NCBI GenBank assembly: GCA_945875545.1
Contig: CAMCKZ010000013.1
Coordinates: 1-49,304, forward strand
Origin: Polyangium aurulentum
Lineage (GTDB): Bacteria; Myxococcota_A; Polyangia; Polyangiales; Polyangiaceae
Direction of reading: 5' to 3'
DNA: 49,304 nucleotides
A program made the translations under genes and the position numbers. Shown here in pieces: positions 24,367-34,395 of this stretch (positions are counted from its first letter, which is position 1; every line of letters starts with the position of its first letter). Under the pieces are notes generated by a model that was given only the letters and a program-made list of their open reading frames with translations, was not told the origin of the DNA and searched no databases.

Positions 24367-25847
24367 CGACCTCACCTCGCCTTCCGCCGATCACGCGATT
24401 TGAGGTTGCGAGCGAAGAGCCGCCCATTGTCCGAGACCGGCAGACGCAGGAGTTTTACCTCTGGCTACGCGGCCCCGAAGACGCTGTCGCCCTGGAAACC
24501 GCCGCACTAAACCTGCTTACGTCTGTGGCCGCTATGCCGCGCGTTTCGCCCTTGACGCAGGAGTTTGGTCAGGGCGTCCTGTGCGATCTTCCTCCGCGGC
24601 ATGCACGGCGCCTACGCGAGGCGGCGCGCTCCCTCGATGGTTTTTCGGGCGAGCGTCTGCTGCGCGAGTTGGTGCTGATTGCCATGCAGGTGGAGCGCGT
24701 CGGATTCGCCTTCGATCCGGACCTAGACGACCTCTGGGTCTCCAATGGGCGGCTTCGATTCCTCCGTTTGCGGCGCGTCGAAAGACTGCACCGAGGCCAG
24801 CCTTTCGACGTAGGCCCGCTCCTCGCGACCTTCGCCGATGCCGTGCTGCCGGAGCCTCTGATTCACGCGTCCACCGGGGCGTTGCGTTTCCTCCTCACGT
24901 ACCGCCGGCCCGCCGAACTCGCCCACGCGACGGACCTCATCGTCTCCGCCACCGACGCCAACCAACTGCTCGAGGGCCTGAGCGGATCGATGCCGGGCCC
25001 GCGGTCGTCTACGCCGCTTCCCGTGCGATCCCTCAAGCGTTTTCCAAGCTTTGCCTCGTCCGAGGCCGTGGCCTGTTTCACCGACGTGGGCCTTGTTCGT
25101 CGCGTCAACGAAGACGCCGTGGGCGCGCTCACCGGTGGTCAAGGCGCGAACTCCTGGGTCGCGGTCGTCGTATGCGACGGCGTGTCTTCGTCGCCCCGCG
25201 CCGCAGAGGCTTCCAAGGTCGCCGTCCACTGCATTCTCGAGACGGTGCACACCCTCGAAGGCGCCATGCCCGACGCCGATTTGCTGGCCATGGCCCTAGT
25301 TTCCGCGAACGATCAGGTGCTCACGCTGCCCCGTCGTCGCCCGCGCGATCAAGGCCCCGCAACCACCGTCGTCGTCGCGATTGTGCGGCCGGGGCGCATT
25401 GTGGTCACGTGGGCCGGCGACAGCCGCGCGTACGTCTGCGGTACGCACAACATGATTCGTCTGACGCGGGATCACAACTGGGCCACCGAGGTTGTGGCGC
25501 AGGGCCAAATGACCCACGACGAAGCTGCGCGGCATCCGCACGCCCATGCGATCACGCGTTTTCTAGGCGGTCGTGACGAAGACGGAACCCCCGCGCCGTT
25601 CCACCCGGAAACGCGCGAACTGAAGTTGACGGACGGCTGGCTGATTCTGGCCACCGACGGCGTTTGGGGTTTGGCCCCGAGCGAGCGAGCCTTCGAGGGC
25701 TGGATCCGCGACGGCTACACGGAAGACCCGGCAACGCTTGCGAAGCGGCTCGTACATCGGGCGCTTTTGGCCGGCGGCGACGACAACGCGTCGGTTGGAA
25801 TTGTGGCGCTCAAAGAACTCAACACGCCGCAAACGCGTACCCCGTAA
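24363..25847 (+). CDS. PP2C-type serine/threonine phosphatase with an unusual N-terminal domain
   Basis: The 494-residue protein has a C-terminal PP2C domain (about 235-485): TDVGLVRRVNEDAVG, VVVCDGVSSSP, TWAGDSRAYV, LILATDGVW and GGDDNASVGIV hold the metal-binding Asp residues. It should dephosphorylate phospho-Ser/Thr proteins in the cytoplasm. The first 230 residues are not part of PP2C. They read like a helical domain with a DDLWVSNGRLRFLRL segment that vaguely recalls a degenerate kinase-like lobe, but I cannot assign it. The gene overlaps birA by 4 bases and closes the run that opens with prkA and the Ser/Thr kinase, so it is a candidate partner phosphatase. Confidence 0.88.
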   Translation: MTTSPRLPPITRFEVASEEPPIVRDRQTQEFYLWLRGPEDAVALETAALNLLTSVAAMPRVSPLTQEFGQGVLCDLPPRHARRLREAARSLDGFSGERLLRELVLIAMQVERVGFAFDPDLDDLWVSNGRLRFLRLRRVERLHRGQPFDVGPLLATFADAVLPEPLIHASTGALRFLLTYRRPAELAHATDLIVSATDANQLLEGLSGSMPGPRSSTPLPVRSLKRFPSFASSEAVACFTDVGLVRRVNEDAVGALTGGQGANSWVAVVVCDGVSSSPRAAEASKVAVHCILETVHTLEGAMPDADLLAMALVSANDQVLTLPRRRPRDQGPATTVVVAIVRPGRIVVTWAGDSRAYVCGTHNMIRLTRDHNWATEVVAQGQMTHDEAARHPHAHAITRFLGGRDEDGTPAPFHPETRELKLTDGWLILATDGVWGLAPSERAFEGWIRDGYTEDPATLAKRLVHRALLAGGDDNASVGIVALKELNTPQTRTP

Positions 25848-25869
25848 AAGCAAGCGCAAAGTTAGCATA

Positions 25870-25887
25870 TTGCGGTAACGATCGCAA
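25870..25887. promoter_or_regulatory. inverted repeat upstream of the alternative complex III operon
   Basis: TTGCG, an 8-base spacer and CGCAA lie in the 160-base gap before actA, about 120 bases before its ATG. The gap is the only sizeable non-coding space upstream of a 14-kb operon, so a promoter and operator are expected here. No convincing -35/-10 pair was identified. Confidence 0.35.
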
Positions 25888-26007
25888 AACAGCCCAAAAA
25901 TGAGACGCACCGTAGCGAGCCATCGTAAGGCATCGCGAGGTCTGTTGTACGGACGAAGCAGTTGGTCTATCGAGCCCTTGACGCCCCTAAGGTGAACGCG
26001 CGGAACC

Positions 26008-26712
26008 ATGCAGATTTTCCCAAGGTCCCTGAATAAACTGCCTGCGATAGCCGCTGCTGCGGCGGCGCTTGGCCTCGGCGGAATTCTGTTCGTCGTGACC
26101 TACTATTTCTCTCCGTGGAACACGCAGGTCGGCTACGCGCCGAAACAGCCCGTGCCCTACAGCCATCGGCTTCATGCCGGCGAGCTGGGCATCGACTGCC
26201 GCTACTGCCATTCCAACATCGAGCGTTCCGGAATTGCCCAGATTCCGCCCACGCAAACGTGCATGAATTGCCACGCGGTGGTTCAAACCAAATCCGCGAA
26301 GCTCGCCCCCGTCCGCGAGAGCTGGTGCTCCACGGTGCCCGGAGACCATCGCACCGAGGCCACGTGCCCGGGCGTCGCGAAAGAAAAGTTCGCCGACGTC
26401 GGCGTTGACAAAGCCGTCCCGTGGGTAAAAGTCCACAAGCTCGCCGACCACGCGTATTTCGACCATTCCGCGCACTTGACAGCGGGCGTTGGCTGTGAGT
26501 CGTGCCACGGGCGCGTCGACCAAATGGAGGTCGTACGGCAGGTCAAGCCCCTCAGCATGGGCTGGTGCCTCGAGTGCCACCGCAACCCCGAACCCAATCT
26601 TCGCCCTCTCGATAAGGTGACGACCATGGGTTACCAGCCAGGTGCCTCGGGAACCTTCAAGAAGGCCCGCGAAGTGAATCCACCCCAACACTGTTCTGGT
26701 TGCCACCGATGA
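26008..26712 (+). CDS. actA: alternative complex III subunit ActA, pentaheme cytochrome c
   Basis: The 234-residue protein has a membrane helix near residues 13-33 and five CxxCH heme sites at C64, C85, C163, C187 and C229. It is the electron-transfer cytochrome of alternative complex III, the quinol:acceptor oxidoreductase that replaces the bc1 complex in many Myxococcota, Bacteroidota and Chloroflexota. The spacing of the sites and the closing HCSGCHR match the cytochrome c7-like ActA. The helix would anchor it at the outer face of the inner membrane. It is the first gene of the operon; its stop overlaps the actB start by 4 bases. Confidence 0.95.
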   Translation: MQIFPRSLNKLPAIAAAAAALGLGGILFVVTYYFSPWNTQVGYAPKQPVPYSHRLHAGELGIDCRYCHSNIERSGIAQIPPTQTCMNCHAVVQTKSAKLAPVRESWCSTVPGDHRTEATCPGVAKEKFADVGVDKAVPWVKVHKLADHAYFDHSAHLTAGVGCESCHGRVDQMEVVRQVKPLSMGWCLECHRNPEPNLRPLDKVTTMGYQPGASGTFKKAREVNPPQHCSGCHR

Positions 26713-29700
26713 CACGCCGCGCCCCCTTTGAGCACTCCCCTGCCGCCGCCGACTCGCCTGAATATTGGCGCAGTCTGCCCGAGCGCGCACGCCTCGCCGA
26801 CCCCGATTTTCTCCTGTCCCGCGCCGCCGAATTCCCCATGGGCGTCGGTGCATTGCCCAACTCCCCCGACTCCACGCCCGACGCGTCGTCTGGTCTCGGG
26901 CGCCGTGGTTTTATGGGCTGGCTTGGTGCAGCGTTTGCCCTCGCGGGCGCCGAGGGCTGCCGTCGTCCCCTCGAAAAGATATTGCCTTATGGTCGCCAGC
27001 CAGCCTCGCAGACCATTGGCGTGCCTTCGCACTTTGCCACTGTGCATGTGCGCCGGGGCGAAGCCCTTGGAATCCTTGCGGAAAGCCATGAGGGTCGCCC
27101 AACCAAGCTCGAGGGTAATCCGGGCCACCCGGCCAGTCAGGGTGCCGCAGACCTGCAAACCCAGGCGGAGATTCTGGGCCTTTACGACCCCGATCGCACG
27201 GGCACGGTAACCCTCGCGGGCGAGTCTTCGTCGTGGGAAGCCTTTTTCCTGGCGGTTTCCAAGGTAAAGGCAGACCTGCACTTTTTGGTTGCGCCAACGG
27301 CGTCGCCGTCGTTGCACCGGCTGCGCGCCAATTTCGGCCGCCGCGTCCACGTTTGGGGTGCCGACGCGGTTTCGCAGCCGCAGTCGGGGCACAAGCTCGC
27401 GTACGGGCAGGCGCTGCAAGCCGTTTATTCCTATGAATCGGCCCGCGCAATTGTCTCTCTCGACGCCGATTTCTTGCAGACCGAAGCCGGCAGCATCGCC
27501 GCGACCAAGGGTTTTTCCAAGAGCCGCCGTTTGCGTTCGCCAACCGACGTCATGTCGCGCCTTTGGGTAGCCGAGCCATCTTTCTCCTTGACGGGCTCGA
27601 ACGCCGACGAGCGACTCCCGGTTAAGCCGTCGGAAATCCGGGCGATTGCTTTGGCGTTGGCCGACCAGCTGAAGACGGCGAACCTTCGTCTTCCCGGAGT
27701 TCTTGAGAAGATCAAACTTTCCGACGCGGCGTCCGCCTGGGTCAAGGGCGCGGCCCAAGATCTTTTGGCGCACAAGGGTCAGTGCGTCGTCGTGCTTGGG
27801 TCTTTCCACTCGGAAGAAATCCACGCCCTCGTGGCCATGATCAACGAAAGTCTCGAGAACGTCGGCAAGACGGTCCGCTACTTCCAGCCGGCGGTCCCGC
27901 AAGACGCCGACACGGCCGATTTCCAGCAGTTCGCCAAAGATCTCGCCGCGGGTGCTGTCAAAGCGGTGGTAATCATGGGCGGAAACCCCGTCTACGACGC
28001 GCCCGCCGACCTGAACATCGCCGCGGGGCTCGCGAAGGTCCCGTTTACCGCGCGCCTCGGCCAACACGCGGACGAAACGTCCGATAAGTGCCAGTGGCAT
28101 CTGCCCGCGTCCCACACGTTTGAAAGCTGGGGCGACGCCCGCGCCTTCGACGGCACGTACTCGGTGCAACAGCCGCTGATAGCTCCCCTTCGCGACACGC
28201 GCAGCGAGCTGGAGCTCCTGGCCAAACTGACCGACGCCACGTCCGCGCCCATGCAGATCGTGCGCGATACGTTCAAGAATGTGGCAGCTTCCGACTCCGA
28301 CAGAGTTTGGAAGAGAACGCTGCGTGACGGCTTCGCGCCATCTACGCTCACCACCTCGTGGGGGTCGCGTGTGGTTGCCGACGGCGTGCTGGCGGCGCTG
28401 GCCCGAGCCGGCGCGGCCGAAAGCGGCGATCTGGAGGTACATTTCGTCCTGGACGCCCGCATGGAAGACGGCCGCCACGGAAATAACCCTTGGCTAAAAG
28501 AGCTCCCGGATCCGCTGACCAAGCTCTCTTGGGACAACGCGGCCGTGATTGGCCCAAAGACCGCACGGGATCTCGCCGTTAAAGAGGGCGATATTCTCAA
28601 GGTCACCGTCGGCGACGCCTCCATTGAAATTGGCGCGATGGTCCTGCCCGGTGTGGCCGATGGCGTTGTAAGTTTGGCGCTGGGTTGGGGTCGTACCCGC
28701 GGCGGGCGCATGATTACGCCTCTTCGCGAATCCTACGACCCCCTTCGCATGACCGAGGTCGAGGTCGACGGCGGCTTCAACGTCTACCCGATTCGTACGA
28801 CACAGACCCTCGCGTTTGCCTCCGCAAAGGTGGAGCGCACGGGCCGAACCTACGTTTTCGCGCAGACGCAAGAGCACCACGGCATGGACGGTCGGCCGAT
28901 TGCCCGCGAGACGAACTTCGCGGACTACAAGAAGCGCCCGAATTTCGCGGCACAAATGGGGCCTCAGCCCACGGCCACGAACAAATTGCCACTCTGGAAG
29001 GAGCACGATTATTCCGGTCCGGTCCACAAGTGGGGCATGTCCATCGACCTCGCGGCTTGCACCGGCTGCAATGCGTGTGTGGTCGCGTGCCAGGCCGAGA
29101 ACAACATCGGCGTCGTGGGCAAGCGCCTCGTCAAGGTGAACCGCGAGCTTCACTGGCTCCGAATCGACCGCTACTTCCTCGACACCCCGGAAAACGAAGC
29201 CAAAACCGCGGGCGACCCGACGAAGCCCGACCCAATGCCTGCGAATCCCCGCGTGGCCTTCCACCCGATCGCGTGCCAGCAGTGCGAAGAGGCACCGTGC
29301 GAGAACGTGTGTCCGGTGAACGCAACCGCGCACGGTCCCGAGGGCCTCAACGATATGTCGTATAACCGATGTATCGGCACGCGCTATTGCGCGAACAACT
29401 GCCCGTACAAGGTTCGCCGTTTCAACTACATGGACTACAAGTCCGAGTTCTGGGGCGACCCCGCGCTGGGTATTCCGCGCCACGATCCTCTGGCCCGCCA
29501 GGTCGAGTTCCCCGCGACGATCCAGATGCAGTTCAACCCGGATGTTACGGTTCGTATGCGCGGCGTGATGGAAAAGTGCACATATTGTGTGCAGCGAATC
29601 CAGCGCGCGAAGATCGAAAAGAAGGGGCGGCTCTCGGTGGCCGCGCATCTTACCGGTAGCGCAACCGTGAAGACTGAAGAGCTCCTTTTGACCGAAGCCG

Positions 29701-29891
29701 AGACACCGCTCACGGCGTGCCAACAGACGTGCCCCGCCGACGCCATTTCTTTCGGAAATCTCAACGATCCCGGAAGCCGCGTCTCCGCGCTTCACAACCT
29801 CGACCGCAAGTACGCCTTGCTCGGGGAACTCGGAACACAGCCGCGCACCAAGTACCTGGGCAAGGTCCGCAACCCGCATACGGAGGGCTGA
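26709..29891 (+). CDS. actB: alternative complex III subunit ActB, molybdopterin-like and iron-sulfur protein
   Basis: The 1060-residue protein fuses a molybdopterin-oxidoreductase-like region (about 85-700) with a C-terminal four-cluster ferredoxin region. The ferredoxin region has [11 protein letters not shown] from residue 784, [14 protein letters not shown] from 856, [14 protein letters not shown] from 888 and KCTYC near 957. In characterised ACIII the first part lacks the cofactor and the clusters form a wire to the hemes. A twin-arginine signal ([18 protein letters not shown]65-R66) lies after an about 60-residue N-terminal extension and is followed by GC, consistent with Tat export and possible lipid attachment at Cys84. 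It would sit outside the membrane on ActC/ActF. Confidence 0.95.
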   Translation: MTRRAPFEHSPAAADSPEYWRSLPERARLADPDFLLSRAAEFPMGVGALPNSPDSTPDASSGLGRRGFMGWLGAAFALAGAEGCRRPLEKILPYGRQPASQTIGVPSHFATVHVRRGEALGILAESHEGRPTKLEGNPGHPASQGAADLQTQAEILGLYDPDRTGTVTLAGESSSWEAFFLAVSKVKADLHFLVAPTASPSLHRLRANFGRRVHVWGADAVSQPQSGHKLAYGQALQAVYSYESARAIVSLDADFLQTEAGSIAATKGFSKSRRLRSPTDVMSRLWVAEPSFSLTGSNADERLPVKPSEIRAIALALADQLKTANLRLPGVLEKIKLSDAASAWVKGAAQDLLAHKGQCVVVLGSFHSEEIHALVAMINESLENVGKTVRYFQPAVPQDADTADFQQFAKDLAAGAVKAVVIMGGNPVYDAPADLNIAAGLAKVPFTARLGQHADETSDKCQWHLPASHTFESWGDARAFDGTYSVQQPLIAPLRDTRSELELLAKLTDATSAPMQIVRDTFKNVAASDSDRVWKRTLRDGFAPSTLTTSWGSRVVADGVLAALARAGAAESGDLEVHFVLDARMEDGRHGNNPWLKELPDPLTKLSWDNAAVIGPKTARDLAVKEGDILKVTVGDASIEIGAMVLPGVADGVVSLALGWGRTRGGRMITPLRESYDPLRMTEVEVDGGFNVYPIRTTQTLAFASAKVERTGRTYVFAQTQEHHGMDGRPIARETNFADYKKRPNFAAQMGPQPTATNKLPLWKEHDYSGPVHKWGMSIDLAACTGCNACVVACQAENNIGVVGKRLVKVNRELHWLRIDRYFLDTPENEAKTAGDPTKPDPMPANPRVAFHPIACQQCEEAPCENVCPVNATAHGPEGLNDMSYNRCIGTRYCANNCPYKVRRFNYMDYKSEFWGDPALGIPRHDPLARQVEFPATIQMQFNPDVTVRMRGVMEKCTYCVQRIQRAKIEKKGRLSVAAHLTGSATVKTEELLLTEAETPLTACQQTCPADAISFGNLNDPGSRVSALHNLDRKYALLGELGTQPRTKYLGKVRNPHTEG

Positions 29892-29899
29892 GGCGTATC

Positions 29900-31375
29900 A
29901 TGGGTTATCACGAGCCACTTACAGAAATCGGGGAGTTTCCCCTCGTCCAGCCCGGAACGACCATGCGCGTCGTCACCGAGACCGTCGCCGGCGTTACCGA
30001 GAATCCGGCCCCAAAGGGCTGGTGGATGCTCTTCGCGGTCGCCCTCAGCTTTCTGGGCATCTTCGGCGGCACCATCGGCTACCTCTTTTGGCGCGGTGTC
30101 GGCATTTGGGGCAACAACAACCCGGTTTACTGGGGCTGGGACATCACCAACTTCGTGTGGTGGGTTGGCATCGGCCACGCCGGCACCCTGATTTCGGCGG
30201 TTTTGTTCCTATTTAGGCAGAAATGGCGAACGGCGATTAATCGGTTCGCCGAGGCGATGACCATTTTCGCTGTTATCTGCGCCCTGATTTTCCCTGGAAT
30301 TCACGTCGGTCGTCCCTGGCTCGCGTACTACATGTTCCCGCTCCCCAATCAAATGGGGATCTGGCCGAACTTCAAGAGCCCGCTCCTATGGGACCTCTTC
30401 GCGGTCGGCACCTACTTCACCGTTTCGCTGTTGTTCTGGTACGTTGGGCTCATTCCCGACTTCGCCACCCTCCGCGACCGCTCCAAGACCCAGGTTCGCC
30501 GGGTGGTTTACGGTCTTCTCGCCTTCGGATGGCGCGGTTCAAACCGCCACTGGCAGAACTACGAGCGGGCCTACCTGATCCTCGCCGCCCTCAGCACGCC
30601 ACTCGTTTTGTCCGTGCACTCGGTCGTTTCCTTCGACTTCGCAACCTCCCTTGAGCCCGGCTGGCACACCACCATTTTCCCGCCGTATTTCGTCGCGGGC
30701 GCGGTGTTCAGCGGCTTCGCGATGGTCATGACGCTGCTTCTCGTCACGCGCCAGGTGTTCAAGCTCGAACACATCGTCACGATGAAGCACCTCGACCTGA
30801 TGAACAAGATCATGCTCGTGACCGGCAGCCTCGTGGGTTACGCGTACGCTATGGAGTTCTTCACGGCGTGGTACTCCGGCAACACCTACGAGCGCTACGT
30901 GTTCATGAACCGCGCATTTGGTCCTTATGCGTGGGCGTATTGGGCAATGGTCAGCTGCAACGTGATTTCCCCGCAGTTTTACTGGTTTAAGAGCCTTCGC
31001 CAGAACATTCCGCTGATGTTCGTCATCTCGATCGTCATTAATATCGGTATGTGGTTCGAGCGCTTTGTCATCATCGTTACGTCGCTGCACCGCGACTTTC
31101 TCCCGGGTTCGTGGGGCTACTTCCACGCGACTATTTTCGACTTCTGCACGTACTTGGGCACGTTCGGCGTATTCTTTACGCTGTTTCTCCTGTTCATTCG
31201 CTGGGTTCCCATGATTGCCATCGCTGAAGTCAAGGCCACCCTACCGGAGGCAGACCCGCACTTCTCCGCCGCCGGAACCGGGTCGCATGCGTCGCACGGG
31301 TCGCACGGGTCGCACGGCGAGGCCCACGGGGCTGCGGCGGGAGTTCACGCGGCGGCGCACGGGGTGGCGGAATGA
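29900..31375 (+). CDS. actC: alternative complex III subunit ActC, NrfD-like quinol-binding membrane protein
   Basis: The 491-residue protein has about ten membrane helices and NrfD/PsrC features, including [15 protein letters not shown] and [19 protein letters not shown]. In ACIII it binds menaquinol and passes electrons to the Fe-S subunit, and may carry a proton path. The last 35 or so residues are His-rich (for example [15 protein letters not shown]), which is not part of the conserved fold. The ATG at 29900 lies 8 bases after the actB stop; the upstream extension of the frame is antisense-free but lies in actB. It overlaps actD by 4 bases. Confidence 0.95.
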   Translation: MGYHEPLTEIGEFPLVQPGTTMRVVTETVAGVTENPAPKGWWMLFAVALSFLGIFGGTIGYLFWRGVGIWGNNNPVYWGWDITNFVWWVGIGHAGTLISAVLFLFRQKWRTAINRFAEAMTIFAVICALIFPGIHVGRPWLAYYMFPLPNQMGIWPNFKSPLLWDLFAVGTYFTVSLLFWYVGLIPDFATLRDRSKTQVRRVVYGLLAFGWRGSNRHWQNYERAYLILAALSTPLVLSVHSVVSFDFATSLEPGWHTTIFPPYFVAGAVFSGFAMVMTLLLVTRQVFKLEHIVTMKHLDLMNKIMLVTGSLVGYAYAMEFFTAWYSGNTYERYVFMNRAFGPYAWAYWAMVSCNVISPQFYWFKSLRQNIPLMFVISIVINIGMWFERFVIIVTSLHRDFLPGSWGYFHATIFDFCTYLGTFGVFFTLFLLFIRWVPMIAIAEVKATLPEADPHFSAAGTGSHASHGSHGSHGEAHGAAAGVHAAAHGVAE

Positions 31376-31941
31376 GCGCCCCAACGCCCACGCGGGCAGC
31401 GAAAAAGCGGCCTGCGCTGCTTCTGGCCCAGTTCGAATCAACGGCCGACGTCCTTCACGCGGCGGAGAAGGTGCGGGAGGCGGGCTACCAAAAGTGGGAC
31501 GTCCACACGCCATTTCCGGTTCACGGAATGGACAAGGCCATGGGCCTGCCCGACTCAAAACTCGGATGGATTGTCGCAACCATGGCGATTATCGGGTTCT
31601 GCTCGGCGCTCTCGATGTACTATTTCATGAATGGGGTCGACTACGCGATCATCGTCGGCGGCAAGCCAGGGTTTAGCCCGCCCGCGGCCGTGCCGGTTTA
31701 CTTCGAGGTAACGGTTCTTTTGAGTGCCTTCGGCACGGTGTTCGGAATGTTTCACTTGAACGGGCTGCCAAGGCATCACCACCCGATTTTTGAATCCGAC
31801 CGGTTCGCGGCGGTGACGGACGATAAGTATTTTATCTCCATCGAGGCGGGCGACAGCAAATTTGATGTGAATGAAACCAGGGGTTTTCTAGAAAACCTCC
31901 ACCCGACGCACATCGAGCTGCTCGAGGAGGCCGTCTCGTGA
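31372..31941 (+). CDS. actD: alternative complex III subunit ActD (DUF3341)
   Basis: The 189-residue protein has a cytoplasmic N-terminal domain ([23 protein letters not shown], then [12 protein letters not shown]) and two membrane helices (about 64-88 and 104-127). The DUF3341 signatures of ActD follow: [11 protein letters not shown] and FFISIE-like [13 protein letters not shown]. In ACIII it is an accessory membrane subunit that contacts ActC on the cytoplasmic side. Both ends overlap neighbouring genes by 4 bases, so it is translated as part of the actC-D-E series. Confidence 0.93.
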   Translation: MSAPTPTRAAKKRPALLLAQFESTADVLHAAEKVREAGYQKWDVHTPFPVHGMDKAMGLPDSKLGWIVATMAIIGFCSALSMYYFMNGVDYAIIVGGKPGFSPPAAVPVYFEVTVLLSAFGTVFGMFHLNGLPRHHHPIFESDRFAAVTDDKYFISIEAGDSKFDVNETRGFLENLHPTHIELLEEAVS

Positions 31942-32531
31942 GGTCCCCATCGCCGACCAGCATCCTGGCCGTTTCCGCGTTCGCCCTCGCGGCGTGCCGG
32001 GGCGAGGTCTCAGAAGACCCGCCGGTCACGCTCATTCGCAACATGCACAACCAGCCGAAGTACAAAGCCCAGGCTGCGGGCAAGTTTTTTGCCGATGGCC
32101 GCGCCATGAGGCAGCCCGTCGAGGGTACGCTTTCCGTGGAGGCGTTCGAAGAAGACGACGAGCGCTCCACCGGTGTCGCCAGCGATGCTCAGGGTTATGT
32201 GCTTGACATCCCTAAGAAAGCAGCGGCGGCGTTCGGTGGCGTCGATGCCCTCGTGGCGCGTGGCAAAGAGCGTTTCGGCATCTACTGCGCGCCCTGCCAC
32301 GGCCTCATCGGCGACGGCAACGGAACAGTGGCCAAGCGCGGCTTTACGGGGATTGCGAGCCTGCACCAAGACCGCATCCGCCGGAGCCCGGACGGTCAGC
32401 TGTACGCGACCATCACAAATGGTGTGCGAACCATGCCCGGCTACGCGGCGCAAATTCCCATGAACGATCGCTGGGCCATCGTGGCCTATGTGCGCGTGCT
32501 CGAACTCTCCCAAGCAGTCTCGGCGAAGTAG
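31938..32531 (+). CDS. actE: alternative complex III subunit ActE, monoheme cytochrome c lipoprotein
   Basis: The 197-residue protein starts with GTG overlapping the actD stop (GTGA). It has a lipoprotein signal with lipobox LAAC (Cys20), one heme site CAPCH (C117, C120, H121) and a downstream TMPGY supplying a likely axial Met. It is the membrane-tethered cytochrome that hands electrons from ACIII to the terminal oxidase, here probably to the heme domain of CoxB. The N-terminal NMHNQPKYKAQ segment is typical of ActE. Confidence 0.94.
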   Translation: MRSPSPTSILAVSAFALAACRGEVSEDPPVTLIRNMHNQPKYKAQAAGKFFADGRAMRQPVEGTLSVEAFEEDDERSTGVASDAQGYVLDIPKKAAAAFGGVDALVARGKERFGIYCAPCHGLIGDGNGTVAKRGFTGIASLHQDRIRRSPDGQLYATITNGVRTMPGYAAQIPMNDRWAIVAYVRVLELSQAVSAK

Positions 32532-32539
32532 AGGATCCG

Positions 32540-33916
32540 TTGGCTTCCACACACGAACACACTGTTAGCGAAATCCGCCTTCCCGAGGGCAGCGCTTGGC
32601 ACAAGGCCTGGCAATACTTTCTGGCGGTTGGTGCGGTAGGCCTTGCTGGGTCCGCGTTCGGGTACCACTCGGACCCAAAACGCTTTGGTTTCGCGTGGGT
32701 TTTCGCGCTCACGACCGTTCTCATGATCGGCCTCGGGTCCCTGTTTTTCGTCGTCGTTCAGCACGTGGTCGGCGCGTATTGGTCCGTGACCGTGAGGCGC
32801 ATCGCCGAAATGGTGATGAGCGGCCTGCCGTCGATCGTCGTTCTGGTGATTCCGCTGCTGGTGGTGGCCCCACGCGTCTACTCGTGGATGGGCGAACATG
32901 GGGAACACGGAGAGCACGCCGCGGCGGCCACACACACGGAACACGGCGGTACAGCACACGACCACGGCGGTACAGCACACGACCACGGCGGTGCAGCACA
33001 CGACCACGCGGACGTTTCGAGCCCGGTGGCGCTGGCGCACGCCGAGCACGAGGCCGAGGAGGCCTTGGAGGCCGGAATCGTCGACGGCAAAAAGGCGTAC
33101 TTGAACAAGGGCGGGTTCTACGGCCGTGCCGCCGGTTATGTGGCGGTGTGGTCCGTTCTCGCACTTTTGTACATGCGCTGGTCGATCAAACAGGACGAAG
33201 ACGGCGATTTGGCGCACACCAACGCCGCGCGCAGTTTGGCCCCCATTGCATTGATTCTCTTCGGTCTGACCCTGACCTTCGCCGGAATCGATTGGCTGAT
33301 GAGCCTCGACCCCCTTTGGTATTCAACGATTTTCGGGGTCTATTTGTTCGCCATGGGAATGGTGTCGTTCTTTGCGACGCTCATTCTTTTGATCACGGGG
33401 CTTCGCGCATCGGGGATTCTCGTCAAAGAGATATCCGTCGAGCATTTGCACGATGTGGGCAAGTTTCAGTTCGGGTTCCTGTCGTTCTGGGCTTACATCG
33501 CATTTAGCCAGTTTTTCTTGATTTATTACGCGAGCATTCCCGAAGAGGTCACCTTCTTCCACAAACGCTGGACGCTCGACCCGGGTGCCGATCACGCGTG
33601 GGCGAAGGTCACCGTTGTGTTGATTGCGCTCCACTTCATTGTGCCGTTCATCTTCATGATGTCGCGGAATATCAAGCGGAATACAAGCTTGCTCCCCGTC
33701 GGAGCGGTGCTATTGCTAGCTACGCATGTCATCGAAGTGTACTGGATTGTCCTCCCTAACTTCGGAGACCTGAGCCCAGCCCTCGTTGACGTTTCGGCGC
33801 TTCTGGCCTGCGTTGGCATTTTCTTCGGTGTTGGCTTGAAGAGCCTCACCGTCCACTCGCTCATCGCCGCCAAAGATCCTCGGATTGAGCGCGCGTTGAG
33901 TTTCGAGCAAGTCTGA
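32540..33916 (+). CDS. actF: alternative complex III subunit ActF, NrfD-like membrane protein with His-rich loop
   Basis: The 458-residue protein has about ten membrane helices homologous in layout to ActC, with HDVGKFQFGFLSFWAYIAFSQ and HKRWTLDPG typical of ActF. It probably forms the second quinol or proton half of ACIII. The start is TTG 32540 with GAGGA 4 bases before it. Between helices, residues 118-171 form a His-rich loop with 13 His, partly built from three HGGTAHD-type repeats. This loop is far richer in His than expected for the family core and may bind metal or buffer protons (inference). Confidence 0.94.
   Translation: MASTHEHTVSEIRLPEGSAWHKAWQYFLAVGAVGLAGSAFGYHSDPKRFGFAWVFALTTVLMIGLGSLFFVVVQHVVGAYWSVTVRRIAEMVMSGLPSIVVLVIPLLVVAPRVYSWMGEHGEHGEHAAAATHTEHGGTAHDHGGTAHDHGGAAHDHADVSSPVALAHAEHEAEEALEAGIVDGKKAYLNKGGFYGRAAGYVAVWSVLALLYMRWSIKQDEDGDLAHTNAARSLAPIALILFGLTLTFAGIDWLMSLDPLWYSTIFGVYLFAMGMVSFFATLILLITGLRASGILVKEISVEHLHDVGKFQFGFLSFWAYIAFSQFFLIYYASIPEEVTFFHKRWTLDPGADHAWAKVTVVLIALHFIVPFIFMMSRNIKRNTSLLPVGAVLLLATHVIEVYWIVLPNFGDLSPALVDVSALLACVGIFFGVGLKSLTVHSLIAAKDPRIERALSFEQV
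32942..33004 (+). repeat. 21-bp tandem repeat, three copies, inside actF
   Basis: The 21-base unit begins CACGGCGGTACAGC and ends ACACGAC, encoding H-G-G-T-A-H-D. Copies lie at 32942-32962, 32963-32983 and 32984-33004; the third has GCA in place of ACA, giving Ala. The near-identity of the DNA suggests recent expansion of the His-rich loop. Confidence 0.85.
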
Positions 33917-33928
33917 GTCGAGGACGAC

Positions 33929-34393
33929 ATGGCAGTCGAAAAACCCGAGCCCAAAAGCGGCATTATCATACAAATCGCGATTGCCTCCATCGTCGCGGTG
34001 GTGGCGGTGCGCTTCGGCGTCGTGTCTCTCTACCACCAGACCGTCGACGACGAGTACCACCGCAAGTTCGACAACGCCGGCCTCGAGGAAATCCGCGCGC
34101 AACGGGCGACGGCCGAGACCAAACTCGTGCACCTCGATCGGGCGGGCGCCGAGTACGCCAAGCTCGGCCGCGGTGCCGGGGCAAACGCCATCTTTCCGGC
34201 GGACTACGCGTGTGAGTCCGTCGACTCCGCGCCACAAAAAGGCTGGACACACACCCCCACAGGTTACGTCGCGAAGGCATGCCCGGTTGTCGACGCAGGA
34301 GCCGCCAGCGACGCCAGCGACGCCAGCGACGCGGCGGCAGACGGCTCAGCGGGCAACCCGGCCGCACCCGCGGCAGTACCCCCCCATAACTGA
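33929..34393 (+). CDS. single-pass membrane protein of unknown function in the respiratory operon
   Basis: The 154-residue protein has a short cytoplasmic start, one membrane helix (about 11-33) and an exported domain beginning SLYHQTVDDEYHRKFDNAGLEEIRAQR. The tail is low-complexity, with four near-identical 9-base units (GACGCCAGC-like) near 34308-34340 coding ASD repeats, then Pro/Ala. A GAGGA ribosome site lies 5 bases before the ATG. It sits 12 bases after actF and 2 bases before the SCO gene, so it is likely an accessory or assembly factor of ACIII or the oxidase. I recognise no named family. Confidence 0.8.
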   Translation: MAVEKPEPKSGIIIQIAIASIVAVVAVRFGVVSLYHQTVDDEYHRKFDNAGLEEIRAQRATAETKLVHLDRAGAEYAKLGRGAGANAIFPADYACESVDSAPQKGWTHTPTGYVAKACPVVDAGAASDASDASDAAADGSAGNPAAPAAVPPHN

Positions 34394-34395
34394 AA

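Noticed and set aside
26631-29879. Two long minus-strand frames opposite actB
   Set aside because: ActB has full cluster and Tat motifs; the antisense frames are compositional shadows.
31270-31372. Frameshift explaining the His-rich end of ActC
   Set aside because: The frame continues cleanly to a stop that overlaps the actD start by 4 bases, so the tail is genuinely encoded.
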